Positions 18,872 to 27,363 of a stretch of 64,000 nt of DNA are shown one piece after another. The notes beneath the pieces were generated by a model. That model searched no databases. It had not been told where the DNA came from and was given only the letters and a program-made list of their open reading frames with translations. The stretch comes from Geobacter sp. FeAm09 (GTDB lineage Bacteria; Desulfobacterota; Desulfuromonadia; Geobacterales; Pseudopelobacteraceae). The stretch covers positions 1,870,501 through 1,934,500 of the forward strand of contig NZ_CP042466.1 of the NCBI RefSeq assembly GCF_008330225.1, written 5' to 3'. Numbering within the stretch: the first letter of the stretch is position 1; each line of letters begins with the position of its first letter. A program made the translations under genes and the position numbers.

Positions 18872-19819
18872 CTAGGCATGGCCGCCATTCAGGAACTCTC
18901 CGGCCTTTTCCACATCCTCGCGGCTCCCGATGTAAACCGGGGCGCGCTGGTCCAGACCTTCCGGCATGATGTCCAGGATGGGAATCGTGCCGTTGGTGGC
19001 GGCTCCGCCAGCCTGTTCGATGAGATACGCCATGGGGTTGAGTTCGAACAGCAGGCGCAGTTTGCCGTTGGGGCTGTCCGTGAGGGACGGGTACATGAAG
19101 ATCCCCTTCCCTTTCATCAGCACCTGGTTGATATCCGGTACAAAGCCGCCGGAATAACGCAATTTCGAGCCTTTGTCCTCCAGGTGGCGGATGAAGAGTT
19201 CGTTTTCTTCCGTGTATTTCTTGCGCAGACCGCCCGGGGCGTAGATATCCCCGCTCGGTTTCATCCGGACGTTCTCCCTGGTCAGGGTGAACTCCATCAA
19301 CTGGTTCATAGTAAATTCGTAGACCCCCTTGCCGATGGAGTAAACCAGGGAAACCCGCGGCCCGTAGAGGATATACATGGCGCCGACCATCTTGCGCCCC
19401 GGCTGGAGCAGGTCGCACCCCTGATAGATGCCCACAATGGTACCCACGGCCAGGTTCACATCCACCAGGGATGAACCGTCCAGGGGATCGTACGCCACCG
19501 AGAACATCCCCTGGGGATTGCTGGTGACCTGGTAGATTTCCTCCATCTCCTCGGAAGCGATGTTGCACACCACGCCGGAATGGATCAGGCGCTTGCGCAT
19601 GATGCGGTCGGAGAGCACGTCCAGGGCCAACTGTTCCTCGCCGTAGAGGTTCGAGGTGCCGGCCACCCCCAGATCGCCGGTACGCACGGCATTGATGACA
19701 TATTTGCTTGCTTCGGCGATTTCACAGATCAGATGAACCAAATTGTCGCTGATGTTCTGTTCGCGCAGATGCGCGCGCAGATCTATCTGAAATTTGGTTT
19801 TTCCTGGTTCGCTGGGCAT
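18872..19819 (-). CDS. fbp: Fructose-1,6-bisphosphatase class I
   Basis: A 315-residue cytosolic enzyme that hydrolyses fructose-1,6-bisphosphate to fructose-6-phosphate, the committed step of gluconeogenesis. The metal site SVAYDPLDGSSLVDVN, the upstream EEMEE acidic segment and the substrate-binding segment YSGGFVPDINQ are present, followed by LLFELNPMAYLIEQAGG. The length is normal. The start is preceded by GGAGG at ideal distance. It lies 75 bases upstream of the small acidic protein on the same strand. In an organism expected to grow on acetate-like substrates it would supply hexose phosphates. Confidence 0.95.
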   Translation of the reverse strand: MPSEPGKTKFQIDLRAHLREQNISDNLVHLICEIAEASKYVINAVRTGDLGVAGTSNLYGEEQLALDVLSDRIMRKRLIHSGVVCNIASEEMEEIYQVTSNPQGMFSVAYDPLDGSSLVDVNLAVGTIVGIYQGCDLLQPGRKMVGAMYILYGPRVSLVYSIGKGVYEFTMNQLMEFTLTRENVRMKPSGDIYAPGGLRKKYTEENELFIRHLEDKGSKLRYSGGFVPDINQVLMKGKGIFMYPSLTDSPNGKLRLLFELNPMAYLIEQAGGAATNGTIPILDIMPEGLDQRAPVYIGSREDVEKAGEFLNGGHA

Positions 19820-19901
19820 GCCGACCTCCGCATTGAGTCAAATAATGTGAATGTTGCAACCCTGCAACCATACTGTAATCAGCCGTTTTTAGCAATACTA
19901 A

Positions 19902-19922
19902 AAGCCCGGAGAACCGGGCCTT
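19902..19922 (-). terminator. Terminator after the NosL/SCO/ABC cluster
   Basis: On the minus strand, GGCCCGG-TTCT-CCGGGCTTTT forms a short GC-rich stem with a T-rich tail, 13 bases after the stop codon of the last membrane-protein gene. Confidence 0.75.
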
Positions 19923-19935
19923 GACGGCAAAAAAG

Positions 19936-20937
19936 CTAATGAAAAAGCCGAAGTGGCGAAAAAACAAGATAGGATGAGGCGATGAGGGCAAACAGCAGGT
20001 ACGACCCCAGCGCAAACGCGGCGAGCCGGCGCTGGGTCGCCGGAATGATGCGCGCAAGGGAGGCGTGGCGCCGAAACGGCGTCAGCGCCCCTGCCCCCAG
20101 CCCCGCCACCCCGCCGCCGAAGAGGGTCCCGTAGAAGGCGTATCCCACGTAACCGTACTCCTGCTGCAGCATGCAGAACGGGCAGTGATGGGACGGCAGC
20201 TCATAGACGTAGAGGCCGATGAAGGAAACCAGGGATGCGGCGGAAACAACGAACATGACTGCGCTTACGGCGGAAAAGAAATAGCCTCCACGGCCCCGCT
20301 TGACGACGTAAAGACTGCTGGCCAGGGCCACGGCCAGGCAGGAGTAGTACACCCATACCATGGGGGCGGCCGGCAACCCGGCGAGGTCCCTGCCGATGCT
20401 TCCTGTGCCGGTGCCGAACAGGCTGCCGCAGCAGGACGTGATCACATCCGCGTGCAGCCCCCGGAAATAGCGGTAGTGCACAGAGGTCTCGACGAGCACC
20501 AGCGGCGCCAGCAGGGTGACGAGGAGAGCGTATTTGGCCTTGATGAGGGGGTAGTCGTAGCCGCGGGTATCCACATGGTTGATGACCAGCCACACCCCGG
20601 CCAGGAGGCAGGTGGCGATCTTCAGGAAAAGCGTCGGATAGCCGTAGCCGTTTGCGTTGAGGCTGCCGGCCGCGCACATGGCGCCGGTAAACTGGCTGTG
20701 CAGCGTGTCGGCGGTGAGGATGAACAGAAACAGGGAGAGCGCCTGAAAGGCCAGGGCGTAGCCCAGGATGGACGAAACCAGGTAGGTGCGCCGCTCCAGC
20801 CGCACCTGGCGTTCGCTGCCGCTGCGCAGATCCCAGGCGCGCATGATGCCGACCCCGTGCCAGGCCGCAGAGAGCACCATGCCGGCAATCAAAAACGACG
20901 AGACCAGGAGCGCCACTATGGCGGGGTGCTGCATCAC
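19936..20937 (-). CDS. Polytopic membrane protein with CPFC motif
   Basis: A 333-residue protein with about eight predicted membrane helices. Two cysteine-bearing loops stand out: GAMCAAGSLNANGYGYP between helices 2 and 3, and SHHCPFCMLQQEYGY between helices 6 and 7. A third site is TSCCGSL. CPFC followed by a helix recalls the thiol-redox loop of DsbB/VKOR-type proteins, but the overall sequence is not clearly of that family. It overlaps the upstream ATPase gene by four bases (ATGA) and is the last gene of the cluster. A role in thiol or metal redox chemistry for the NosL/SCO system is inference. Confidence 0.7.
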   Translation of the reverse strand: MMQHPAIVALLVSSFLIAGMVLSAAWHGVGIMRAWDLRSGSERQVRLERRTYLVSSILGYALAFQALSLFLFILTADTLHSQFTGAMCAAGSLNANGYGYPTLFLKIATCLLAGVWLVINHVDTRGYDYPLIKAKYALLVTLLAPLVLVETSVHYRYFRGLHADVITSCCGSLFGTGTGSIGRDLAGLPAAPMVWVYYSCLAVALASSLYVVKRGRGGYFFSAVSAVMFVVSAASLVSFIGLYVYELPSHHCPFCMLQQEYGYVGYAFYGTLFGGGVAGLGAGALTPFRRHASLARIIPATQRRLAAFALGSYLLFALIASSYLVFSPLRLFH

Positions 20938-21662
20938 GATTCCGTCCCGCCGGGGTGGGTGCGGCCGTCCCGCATCTCCACGACCCGGTCGGCCAGGCGG
21001 GAATCGCAGGCGATGGGGTCGTGGCTGGCGATCAGCACGGTCTTGCCCTGGGTCTTGAACAGGGCGACGATCTCCATGAACTCCCGGGAAAGCTTGCTGT
21101 CCAGGTGTGCGGTCGGTTCGTCGGCGATGATCACCGCCGGGTTGTTGATCAGCGCCCTGGCAATGGCCACCCGCTGAAGTTCGCCGCCCGAAAGCAATTC
21201 CACCCGTGACGAGGCGTGGCGCCCTATGGCGAAGAGCTGCAGCAGTTCCCGGGCGCGCGCCTGGAAGACGGCATGGCTTTCAGGGGTCGGATAGGCGGGG
21301 AGCATGACGTTCTCCAGCACGGAGATGCCCCGCACCAGATTGAACTGCTGAAAGATGAAGCCGAAGGTGGTGCGCCTGATTTCGGTCAGGAAGCGCTCGG
21401 GCAGGCTGGAGATGTCGAAGCCGCCGTCCCCCTCCTGGGGTGCGAGAAATGCCGGGCGGATGCCGTGCAGGCGGATGCGCCCCGAACTGGGGCGGCTCAT
21501 GCAGCCGACCAGGGAGAGGAGCGTGGTCTTGCCGGAGCCGCTCGGGCCCTTGAAGATCGTAAGCTGCCCCGATCCGATGGTCAGGCTGACGTCGTCGACG
21601 GCGGTGAACTGGTTGCTCCTGCCGATGTTGAAGCTCTTGGTCACATGGGAAAGTTCTATCAC
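20934..21662 (-). CDS. ABC transporter ATP-binding protein (LolD/MacB type)
   Basis: A 242-residue ATPase subunit. The Walker A motif GPSGSGKTT, ABC signature LSGGELQRVAIARAL and Walker B VIIADEPTAHLD are intact, as is the switch His in ASHDP. The sequence HVTKSFNIG and the insert between Walker A and the signature are typical of the LolD/MacB/FtsE group that pairs with FtsX-like permeases. Translation is predicted to start at GTG 21662, with GAGG upstream, just after the permease stop codon; the frame is open further upstream but that part overlaps the permease gene. It should energise the permease encoded immediately upstream. Confidence 0.92.
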   Translation of the reverse strand: MIELSHVTKSFNIGRSNQFTAVDDVSLTIGSGQLTIFKGPSGSGKTTLLSLVGCMSRPSSGRIRLHGIRPAFLAPQEGDGGFDISSLPERFLTEIRRTTFGFIFQQFNLVRGISVLENVMLPAYPTPESHAVFQARARELLQLFAIGRHASSRVELLSGGELQRVAIARALINNPAVIIADEPTAHLDSKLSREFMEIVALFKTQGKTVLIASHDPIACDSRLADRVVEMRDGRTHPGGTES

Positions 21663-21664
21663 GG

Positions 21665-22801
21665 TTACGACCTCATGGCGGCGTCGGGATCGGTGGCGGC
21701 CGCCAGCCAGGCGGGAACGATGGTTGCCACGGTATAGGGGAGGACCGTCAGGAAGAAGAGCACGGCCACGTGGTAGCCGTCCACCGCCGGCACCAGCCTG
21801 AACTTCGGATAGAGCACGGCCCACCCCTTGAGGGCATGCTCGAACAGCGATGCGGAAAAGAAGAACACATGGCCGTAGGCCAGAAGCGTCCCCAGCAGGA
21901 ACGCGCTCAGGGAGACCACGATCCCTTCCCAGAACTTGAGATAGAGCACATCTGCCGTTTCCCAGCCGATGGACTTGAGGATGCCGATCTCCCGCCGCTC
22001 TTCGGCCGAAAGACCGGTGGCCTTGTCCCAGGCGAAGATGACGAAGGAGAGCACCGCGGCGGCGAGGATAACCACCATCATGCCGCCGCGCCAGTCGAAG
22101 ATGGCGTCATAGGTCCGCAGCATCTCGCTCTTCAGGATGGGGCGGGTGTCGGGGAAGGCATCCAAAACCTTTGCGGCGATCGTGGCGAGTTCGCGGGGGT
22201 TGGCCACGGTGACGGCAAGGTCGGTCGCCTGAGCGGTTGGCAGGTTGAACATCGCCTGGAAATCCTCGGGCGACATGACGATCAGGTCGGCCGCCACCAG
22301 ATTGGATGCGGCCGGATAGACCCCCTTCACCGTAAGCAGGAGGGGGATGTGGGTCGAGGTGCGCAGCGCCACCATGTCCCCCACCTTCACCCGCTGGCTC
22401 CGCGAGACCTCCGCGCCCACGAGGATGCTTCCCGGCTCCACCGCAGGCTGCGGCGGCACCATGATCGTATAATTCGCGCCGAAAACCGGATCGTAGTAAT
22501 AGCCCCACAGGCGCGGGGTTACCGTGCTCACCCCGGGTATGGCGCGGATCTTTTCCGTGTAGGCCGCCGGTATCAGGTCATGACGGCCCGCCATCAGGCG
22601 CTGGACCACCATGTCCGGGGCGTCGGCGAGCACGAGCGCCGCCTCGCGCTTCACGGCATGGACAAAAAAGAGCAGCGAGGCGATCACGAATACGACCAGG
22701 GTATAGACCGCCATCAGGGAAAGGTTCTTCATCCTGCGGCGCAGCAGGGACGACAGGGCGAAGTCGATGATGTTCCGGTGGCGGTTCAGGGATGTGGGCA
22801 T
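21665..22801 (-). CDS. FtsX-like ABC transporter permease
   Basis: A 378-residue permease with one N-terminal membrane helix (NLSLMAVYTLVVFVIASLLF), a ~200-residue periplasmic MacB-like domain and three C-terminal helices (starting near residues 250, 305 and 345). This is the topology of the FtsX/LolC/MacB family. These permeases do not usually import substrates; they transmit mechanical force to periplasmic partners, export lipoproteins or eject small molecules. ERREIGILKSIGWET is the conserved coupling segment. The start at 22801 has GAGG upstream. The ATPase gene follows after two bases and a small protein gene precedes it by one base. Confidence 0.9.
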   Translation of the reverse strand: MPTSLNRHRNIIDFALSSLLRRRMKNLSLMAVYTLVVFVIASLLFFVHAVKREAALVLADAPDMVVQRLMAGRHDLIPAAYTEKIRAIPGVSTVTPRLWGYYYDPVFGANYTIMVPPQPAVEPGSILVGAEVSRSQRVKVGDMVALRTSTHIPLLLTVKGVYPAASNLVAADLIVMSPEDFQAMFNLPTAQATDLAVTVANPRELATIAAKVLDAFPDTRPILKSEMLRTYDAIFDWRGGMMVVILAAAVLSFVIFAWDKATGLSAEERREIGILKSIGWETADVLYLKFWEGIVVSLSAFLLGTLLAYGHVFFFSASLFEHALKGWAVLYPKFRLVPAVDGYHVAVLFFLTVLPYTVATIVPAWLAAATDPDAAMRS

Positions 22802-22802
22802 G

Positions 22803-23093
22803 TTACCTCGCAGACCGTGTCGGCGGCGCAATGAACGACCCGGAGGGGAAATGCTCCAGGCTGAAGGGGTGGTCCTGGAACGGGCTGTGCAGGTCGGCCA
22901 TGGACGGGTGGCGCGTATAGCGCGCTTCGGTGAACAGGCACAGGTCCGTGAGCATCAGTTCGCGGGCCAGCCTGGCACGGTCGCGCAATTCGGCGCGGGC
23001 CGTCGCCCGGTCAGGGCTGCCGGAGAGCAGCATCAGGGCGAACGTGATGCCGCAGCATGCCGTGAAGATGAAGAACAGGTCCGATTTGCGCAT
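22803..23093 (-). CDS. Small membrane-anchored protein in the NosL/ABC cluster
   Basis: A 96-residue protein with an N-terminal hydrophobic segment (LFFIFTACCGITFALMLLSG) that could be a membrane anchor, followed by a polar region rich in Arg, His and Phe. I do not recognise the family. It lies between the nosL gene (19 bases away) and the FtsX-like permease (one base away), so it is an integral part of the operon. A CC pair inside the anchor might be lipidated or redox-active; this is speculation. Confidence 0.6.
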   Translation of the reverse strand: MRKSDLFFIFTACCGITFALMLLSGSPDRATARAELRDRARLARELMLTDLCLFTEARYTRHPSMADLHSPFQDHPFSLEHFPSGSFIAPPTRSAR

Positions 23094-23112
23094 GCACGTG
23101 TCCTTGGGCCGG

Positions 23113-23592
23113 CTATTCCAGCGATTTCAGGAAGGCCGGGGTGATCTCGCTCAGACGCACGACCCTCGTGCCCCGGTGATCGACCATGAAGCCGCGGGCG
23201 TCGCTGAGTTTGGCGAACGGCACGAGTTCCTTGCCCATGGGGCCGTACACGTCGCTGCCCACCACGTAATAGGCCGTATGGCCGTCGATGGTCGCGAGCG
23301 AGTAATAATCCTTTACCCGGATGGCGGTGACGGCGTCCCTGGATTTGCCCGGGTTGAACCTTTTGAGGTTCAGGAAATAGGTGAACAGGTCCTTGGGGCC
23401 GTCGAAGGCCGCGCGGGTGCCATCGTTGAACTGTATGGCGGCGGCCCAGTCAGGATACTTGGCAACGAACATCCCGCATACCGGGCATTTTTCCCTCTCG
23501 GACGGCGCCGGTGCCGGGCCGGCGGAGAAAGCCGGGGGCACGGCAACGACGAACAGGAGCACAAACAGCGCACGGCAAAGCATAGTGGACAT
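23113..23592 (-). CDS. NosL-like copper-binding protein
   Basis: A 159-residue exported protein with a Sec signal peptide (MSTMLCRALFVLLFVVAVPP). The mature part begins near the motif EKCPVCGMFVAKYPDW, the NosL signature in which Cys and Met bind Cu(I). The rest follows the NosL fold, including FDGPKDLFTYFLN, the DYYSL segment and YYVVGSDVYGPMGKEL. NosL proteins deliver copper to nitrous oxide reductase in denitrifiers, but no nosZ is in this window. AAAGGATGG precedes the start. A second, more divergent NosL-like protein is encoded at 25993-26496. Confidence 0.88.
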   Translation of the reverse strand: MSTMLCRALFVLLFVVAVPPAFSAGPAPAPSEREKCPVCGMFVAKYPDWAAAIQFNDGTRAAFDGPKDLFTYFLNLKRFNPGKSRDAVTAIRVKDYYSLATIDGHTAYYVVGSDVYGPMGKELVPFAKLSDARGFMVDHRGTRVVRLSEITPAFLKSLE

Positions 23593-23617
23593 GGAACCAT
23601 CCTTTGGGGTTCAAGGG

Positions 23618-25325
23618 TCAGTGGATCACCCAGCCGCTCTTCTTGACGAGTTCCGGCGTGGGACCTTTGGTGAGCTGCGCGATGTAGCACCCCTTCGACG
23701 CGTAGCGCTGCCCCGGCCCGAAACTCAGGCGACCGAACACCGATGAAGGCTGGTCCGCGATCATGCCGATGACATCCAGGAGGTTATCCCGGTAATAGTT
23801 CCCCCGCAGGTCCATCAGCGCCATGGTCATGATCTGGGTAAGGGTCGTGTCCAGGCTTGCGATCTCCTGGGCGTAGGTTTTTATCATGACCTCCGTCCGG
23901 GCCAGGGATGTTTGCTGATCATCCTGGAGCCTGGCGCCGCCCATGCCGGCGTAGGTCACATTCAAGGCAAACGCGTACGGATAGGCGATATGGGTGAACG
24001 GGCGGAGTTCTTCCGGCAGGGTCCAGAGTTCCTTTCCCAGGCAGCGTGCCGAAACGAACAGCCGTGGCGGCCTGGCGCCGGCGGCCGTCAAGGTTTGCAA
24101 GGCCGGCAGGCACCCCGGCCCATCCCACACCATGATGGCCGCCGGCTTCTGTTTCATCGCCTGGCGCAAAAGCTCCCTGCTGATGGCCTCCCCCCCTTCA
24201 GCAGGACCGTCGCCGGCTCCCCCTGACCCGAATCGAGCCACGTCTGCCGGAATCCCGCCGCCAGAGCCCTGCCCTGGGGAGAATCCCGCACGATCTGCAC
24301 CACCGGGGCGCTTCGGGGCAGGGAACCGTCGCTCTGGAGGTAACGGGCGGCCGCCTCCCCTTCCTGATAGTACCCCTTGGAAGGGTACAGGGTATACCAG
24401 TCGGTTTCGGAAATCACCGGGAGATTGGTCAGGGGAAAGAGGCAGGGTATCCGGTTCGCCTCGCAGAAATCGTGGATCGGCCGCCATTCGCCATAGGAGA
24501 TCCCCCCAACAGGGCGAACACCGGTTCGTTGCGGTTGTACTCCTCAAGCTGTTTCCGCCAGGTGTCGGGCGGCCCCTTCAGCACCCAGCGGGACAGGGTC
24601 AGGGTCCGGGTCGCCAGTTCTTTGGATACGAGCATGTTTTCCGCCATCTGGCGGGATTTGTTGCCCGGAGCCCGGTACGCCCTGGCCTGATTGTTCTTCA
24701 TGGCGATGTACTGTTCCAGGGGGGCAAGCATGGCGTTGCGGTCTTCCGGGCTAACCTCGTCCGTAATCACCGTGGCGAAGTGCAGCGCCGTAGCCGAAAC
24801 GCCGGGGGAGTACCGGGACGACAGATCCTTCAGGTACGCGAGAAGGAGCGTCATGTCGCCGTCTTCGAGAAGGTAGCGGGGCATGACGTCGTTCAGCGTC
24901 CCACCCCCGGGGGTCGCGCCGCTCCGGATGACCTCGGCCAGGGTTGCGTCGGTATAGGCCGGCCGGCGGGGAGGCAGGGGAAAATATTTCTGCTCCAGCC
25001 CCTTGAAGAGAAGCTGGAACGGCTGGAAGAGCTTGGCGCCGTTCGTGGGCGGCGTAAAAACGCCCCCCTCCACCGAGCCGAGCCCGCTGCGCAGGTGGCA
25101 GCTGACGCATGAGAACGCGGTCCCCGGCACCGGGATGTCGCCCTTTACATAGGCCCGCAACGGTTCGCCCGACGGTAGAATCCCCTCGCGGTACAACTGT
25201 TCCCCAAGGCGCATGTTCTCCGCTGCCGCAAGGCCCGCCGTGACGGGGGCCGCACCCGCCGCCACGAGGAACAGAAGACAGGCCGCCGCCACGCGACCGG
25301 GTCGCCATATGGCTCTCGTAGTCAT
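23618..25325 (-). pseudogene. Cytochrome c / periplasmic-binding-protein fusion, two frameshifts
   Basis: Read through two single-base shifts, this is one exported protein of about 570 residues. After a signal peptide it has a class I-like cytochrome c domain with heme motif CVSCH (near residue 75), a likely axial Met in VMPRYLL, and then a type 1 periplasmic-binding fold of the branched-chain-amino-acid/receptor family. The first shift is in the C6 run at 24502-24507 (after FALLGG), the second in the C7 run at 24190-24196 (after VLLKGG). In both, one additional G on the coding strand restores the frame and a family-like sequence. It overlaps the SCO gene by four bases (ATGA). Domains 1-3 are all individually well conserved, so this may be a sequencing artefact rather than a dead gene. 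Confidence 0.8.
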
Positions 25326-25903
25326 TGGATGCCCGCCTTTTGGCATTCATTCATGAACTCCGAACTGCTGAGGAGCCCGAAAATCCTGATCCATTTGCCG
25401 TCCCGCGGCGAGCGGATCAGGGTCAGGGGATAATGGGACATCTTGTTGGGAATATAGGCGTTGAAGGCGTACATGACCTTGTCGATGTCCGCCCGTGAAC
25501 CGGTCAGGAAATCCCATCCCGGTTTTGCCCGGTATCGTTTCAGGTAGTCCCGCATGACCTTCGGGGTGTCGTTCTCGGGATCGATGGAGATGGAAACCAG
25601 GTGGACGTTTGGGGAGTTGGCGCCGAGCTTCTGCTGAAGATTGGCATAGCCGACCGAGAGTATGGGGCAGATGGTGGTGCAGGTGCCGAAGATGAAATCG
25701 ACGACGACCGGCTTGTCGGACTTCAGCGCTTCCCTGAGCCGGACCTTCGTGCCGTTCTGGTTTACCAGGACCACATCCGGGATGGCGTAGGCCTCGATGG
25801 TGCGCTGATATTTCTTGGCGTCGGCGGCCCCGGCCGGTTCGAGCGCCGGCATGAGCCCCAGCAGGAAGAATGCGAACAGGGGGAGCAGGATATTCTTGGG
25901 CAC
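25322..25903 (-). CDS. SCO1/SenC family protein
   Basis: A 193-residue thioredoxin-fold protein anchored or exported through an N-terminal hydrophobic segment (NILLPLFAFFLLGLMP). The copper/redox motif is FGTCTTICPILS (CxxxC) and the conserved distal His is in NKMSHYPLTL. SCO proteins deliver copper to the CuA site of cytochrome oxidase or nitrous oxide reductase, or act as periplasmic thiol reductases. The GTG start at 25903 has GGAGG eight bases upstream. It is coupled by ATGA overlap to the downstream cytochrome-binding-protein fusion and follows a NosL-like gene, so a copper- or thiol-related function is likely. Confidence 0.92.
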   Translation of the reverse strand: MPKNILLPLFAFFLLGLMPALEPAGAADAKKYQRTIEAYAIPDVVLVNQNGTKVRLREALKSDKPVVVDFIFGTCTTICPILSVGYANLQQKLGANSPNVHLVSISIDPENDTPKVMRDYLKRYRAKPGWDFLTGSRADIDKVMYAFNAYIPNKMSHYPLTLIRSPRDGKWIRIFGLLSSSEFMNECQKAGIQ

Positions 25904-25992
25904 GCGGCACACCTCCGGGGACAGGCTGTGATGAAGATATGATATGCGAAAAACGGAATAAAACAAGGGCTCGATTCAGGACACGGCAACGG

Positions 25993-26496
25993 TTATTTTG
26001 TCCCGTCTTTTTCCGCCAGGTCGAGCGCCTCCCCATAGGCCGCCCGCTTGCCGCCGTGCTTGCCGATGAAGGCCTCGGCGGCCTGTTTTTCGGCAAAGGC
26101 CCATTTGGGCGTTTTGGTCATTACGCCCCGCTGGTCCCCGCCGATCACCCAGAAAGCCTTTGTCGCGTCGATCAGCGCCTTGGTGCCGTAATCGCCGACC
26201 TGAAGGGAGGCCACGCCCTCCCCTTTTCTGCTCTTGAGCTCGATGGCGGCGCAATGGATGCTGCAGACGCCGACCGTTTTACCGTCGGCGTAGGTTACCA
26301 GCATGCGGGAGTGGGCGAACTTCGCCCTGCTCATGCCGCAATGGGCGCACGCGCTGTGCAGCGCTACATCGGCCGGGGCGGCGGCCTCCGCGGCAAGCGC
26401 GTGCTGATGGCCGCCGTGCTGTTCCGCGCCCGCGACAATGCCTGCAGCCAGGGTGATACCCGCCATGATGCCGGTGCACAAGAGGTGTATCTTCAT
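25993..26496 (-). CDS. Second NosL-like protein
   Basis: A 167-residue exported protein starting with a signal peptide (MKIHLLCTGIMAGITLAAGI). A His-rich stretch EQHGGHQHALA follows the cleavage region, then the metal motif ACAHCGMSRAKF, equivalent to the CxxCGM site of NosL, and a further CSIHCAAIEL pair. The remainder (DATKAFWVIGGDQRGVMTKTPKWAFAEKQ, seen as DATKAFWVIGGD and TPKWAFAEK) matches NosL-like proteins. The additional histidines suggest stronger or different copper binding than the other NosL at 23113-23592. It is the first gene of the cluster after an upstream terminator. Confidence 0.85.
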   Translation of the reverse strand: MKIHLLCTGIMAGITLAAGIVAGAEQHGGHQHALAAEAAAPADVALHSACAHCGMSRAKFAHSRMLVTYADGKTVGVCSIHCAAIELKSRKGEGVASLQVGDYGTKALIDATKAFWVIGGDQRGVMTKTPKWAFAEKQAAEAFIGKHGGKRAAYGEALDLAEKDGTK

Positions 26497-26527
26497 GCGG
26501 TTTTTCCTTTCTGAACACGGATTTTCC

Positions 26528-26570
26528 CCGATGCGCTGTCCCGGACAAGTCGCCCGGGACAGCGCATCGG
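26528..26570 (-). terminator. Strong hairpin between mlaE and the NosL/SCO cluster
   Basis: A 17-bp perfect stem, CCGATGCGCTGTCCCGG with its complement, around a 9-base loop, five bases after the MlaE-like stop codon. It separates the MBL-mlaE transcript from the downstream cluster. Confidence 0.75.
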
Positions 26571-26574
26571 ACGG

Positions 26575-27363
26575 TTACAGCGATGAAAGATAGGTTACCA
26601 GGGCATTCATGAAAAAAACGATGAACAGGCTGGCCATGACCCCCTTGGTGGCGACCTGGGGGACCTCGGTGACGCTCCGGTCAACGCTGAGGCCAAAGCA
26701 GCAGCAGGTGGCCGAGGTGCAGAGGCCGAACAGCACGCTCTTGAACAGCGGGACCACGACCTCCTTGACGCCGAGGGCCGCCAGAATCCCCTGGATAAAC
26801 TGCTCGTAGGGGACGTGCCATCCCACGGAGGCGATGAGAAAACTCCCGATAAACGCGGTCAGGACGAAATAGACCGTCAGGATGACCACCGAAACGGTTA
26901 CCCCGGCGACGCGGGGAAATATCAGGTAGTGTTCGCTGGGAATCCCCATCGTCTCCAGGGCCTCGATTTCACCGTTGATCTTCATGGCGCCGAGTTCGGC
27001 GGCGATTGCCGTTCCGCTGCGGGCAATGACGACGATGGCGGTCAAGAGCGGCGCCAACTCCCGCAGCACGACCCACACCAGGATCTTTCCGGTCAGGAAG
27101 CCGTTATCCCCCACCAGGCTGACCACCTGGGTAATGATGACCGTGCCCAGGATCAGGGCGATGGTCATGATGATGCCCGACGCCTCCAGACCGGTGAAAT
27201 AGATCTGTTTCATGAATACCGCGCGGACGGCCGCCCGCCCTTCGAGGGACAGGACGCTCCTGCCGGCGCGCCCCATGGTGGCGAGAATGTCCATAACGAT
27301 GGAGAAACGTATGATGGCCCAACGGCCTAGTGCACTGAACATGGACGGCGTATCCGAAGTCAC
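26575..27363 (-). CDS. MlaE/YrbE-type ABC transporter permease
   Basis: A 262-residue inner-membrane permease of the MlaE family, which moves phospholipids or other lipids between inner and outer membranes. Family features are the FTGLEASGII segment, VLRELAPLLTAIVVIARSG, the MKINGEIEALETMGI coupling helix and five membrane helices. Translation starts at GTG 27363, overlapping the stop codon of the MBL-fold gene (GTGA). The usual partners MlaF (ATPase) and MlaD (MCE domain) are not adjacent, so it must work with subunits encoded elsewhere or has been separated from them. A strong hairpin follows its stop. Confidence 0.9.
   Translation of the reverse strand: MTSDTPSMFSALGRWAIIRFSIVMDILATMGRAGRSVLSLEGRAAVRAVFMKQIYFTGLEASGIIMTIALILGTVIITQVVSLVGDNGFLTGKILVWVVLRELAPLLTAIVVIARSGTAIAAELGAMKINGEIEALETMGIPSEHYLIFPRVAGVTVSVVILTVYFVLTAFIGSFLIASVGWHVPYEQFIQGILAALGVKEVVVPLFKSVLFGLCTSATCCCFGLSVDRSVTEVPQVATKGVMASLFIVFFMNALVTYLSSL

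Noticed and set aside
23113-23592. Interpretation of the NosL/SCO region as a nitrous oxide reduction operon
   Set aside because: nosZ, nosR, nosD, nosF and nosY homologues are absent; the ABC genes are of the LolD/FtsX type rather than NosF/NosY.
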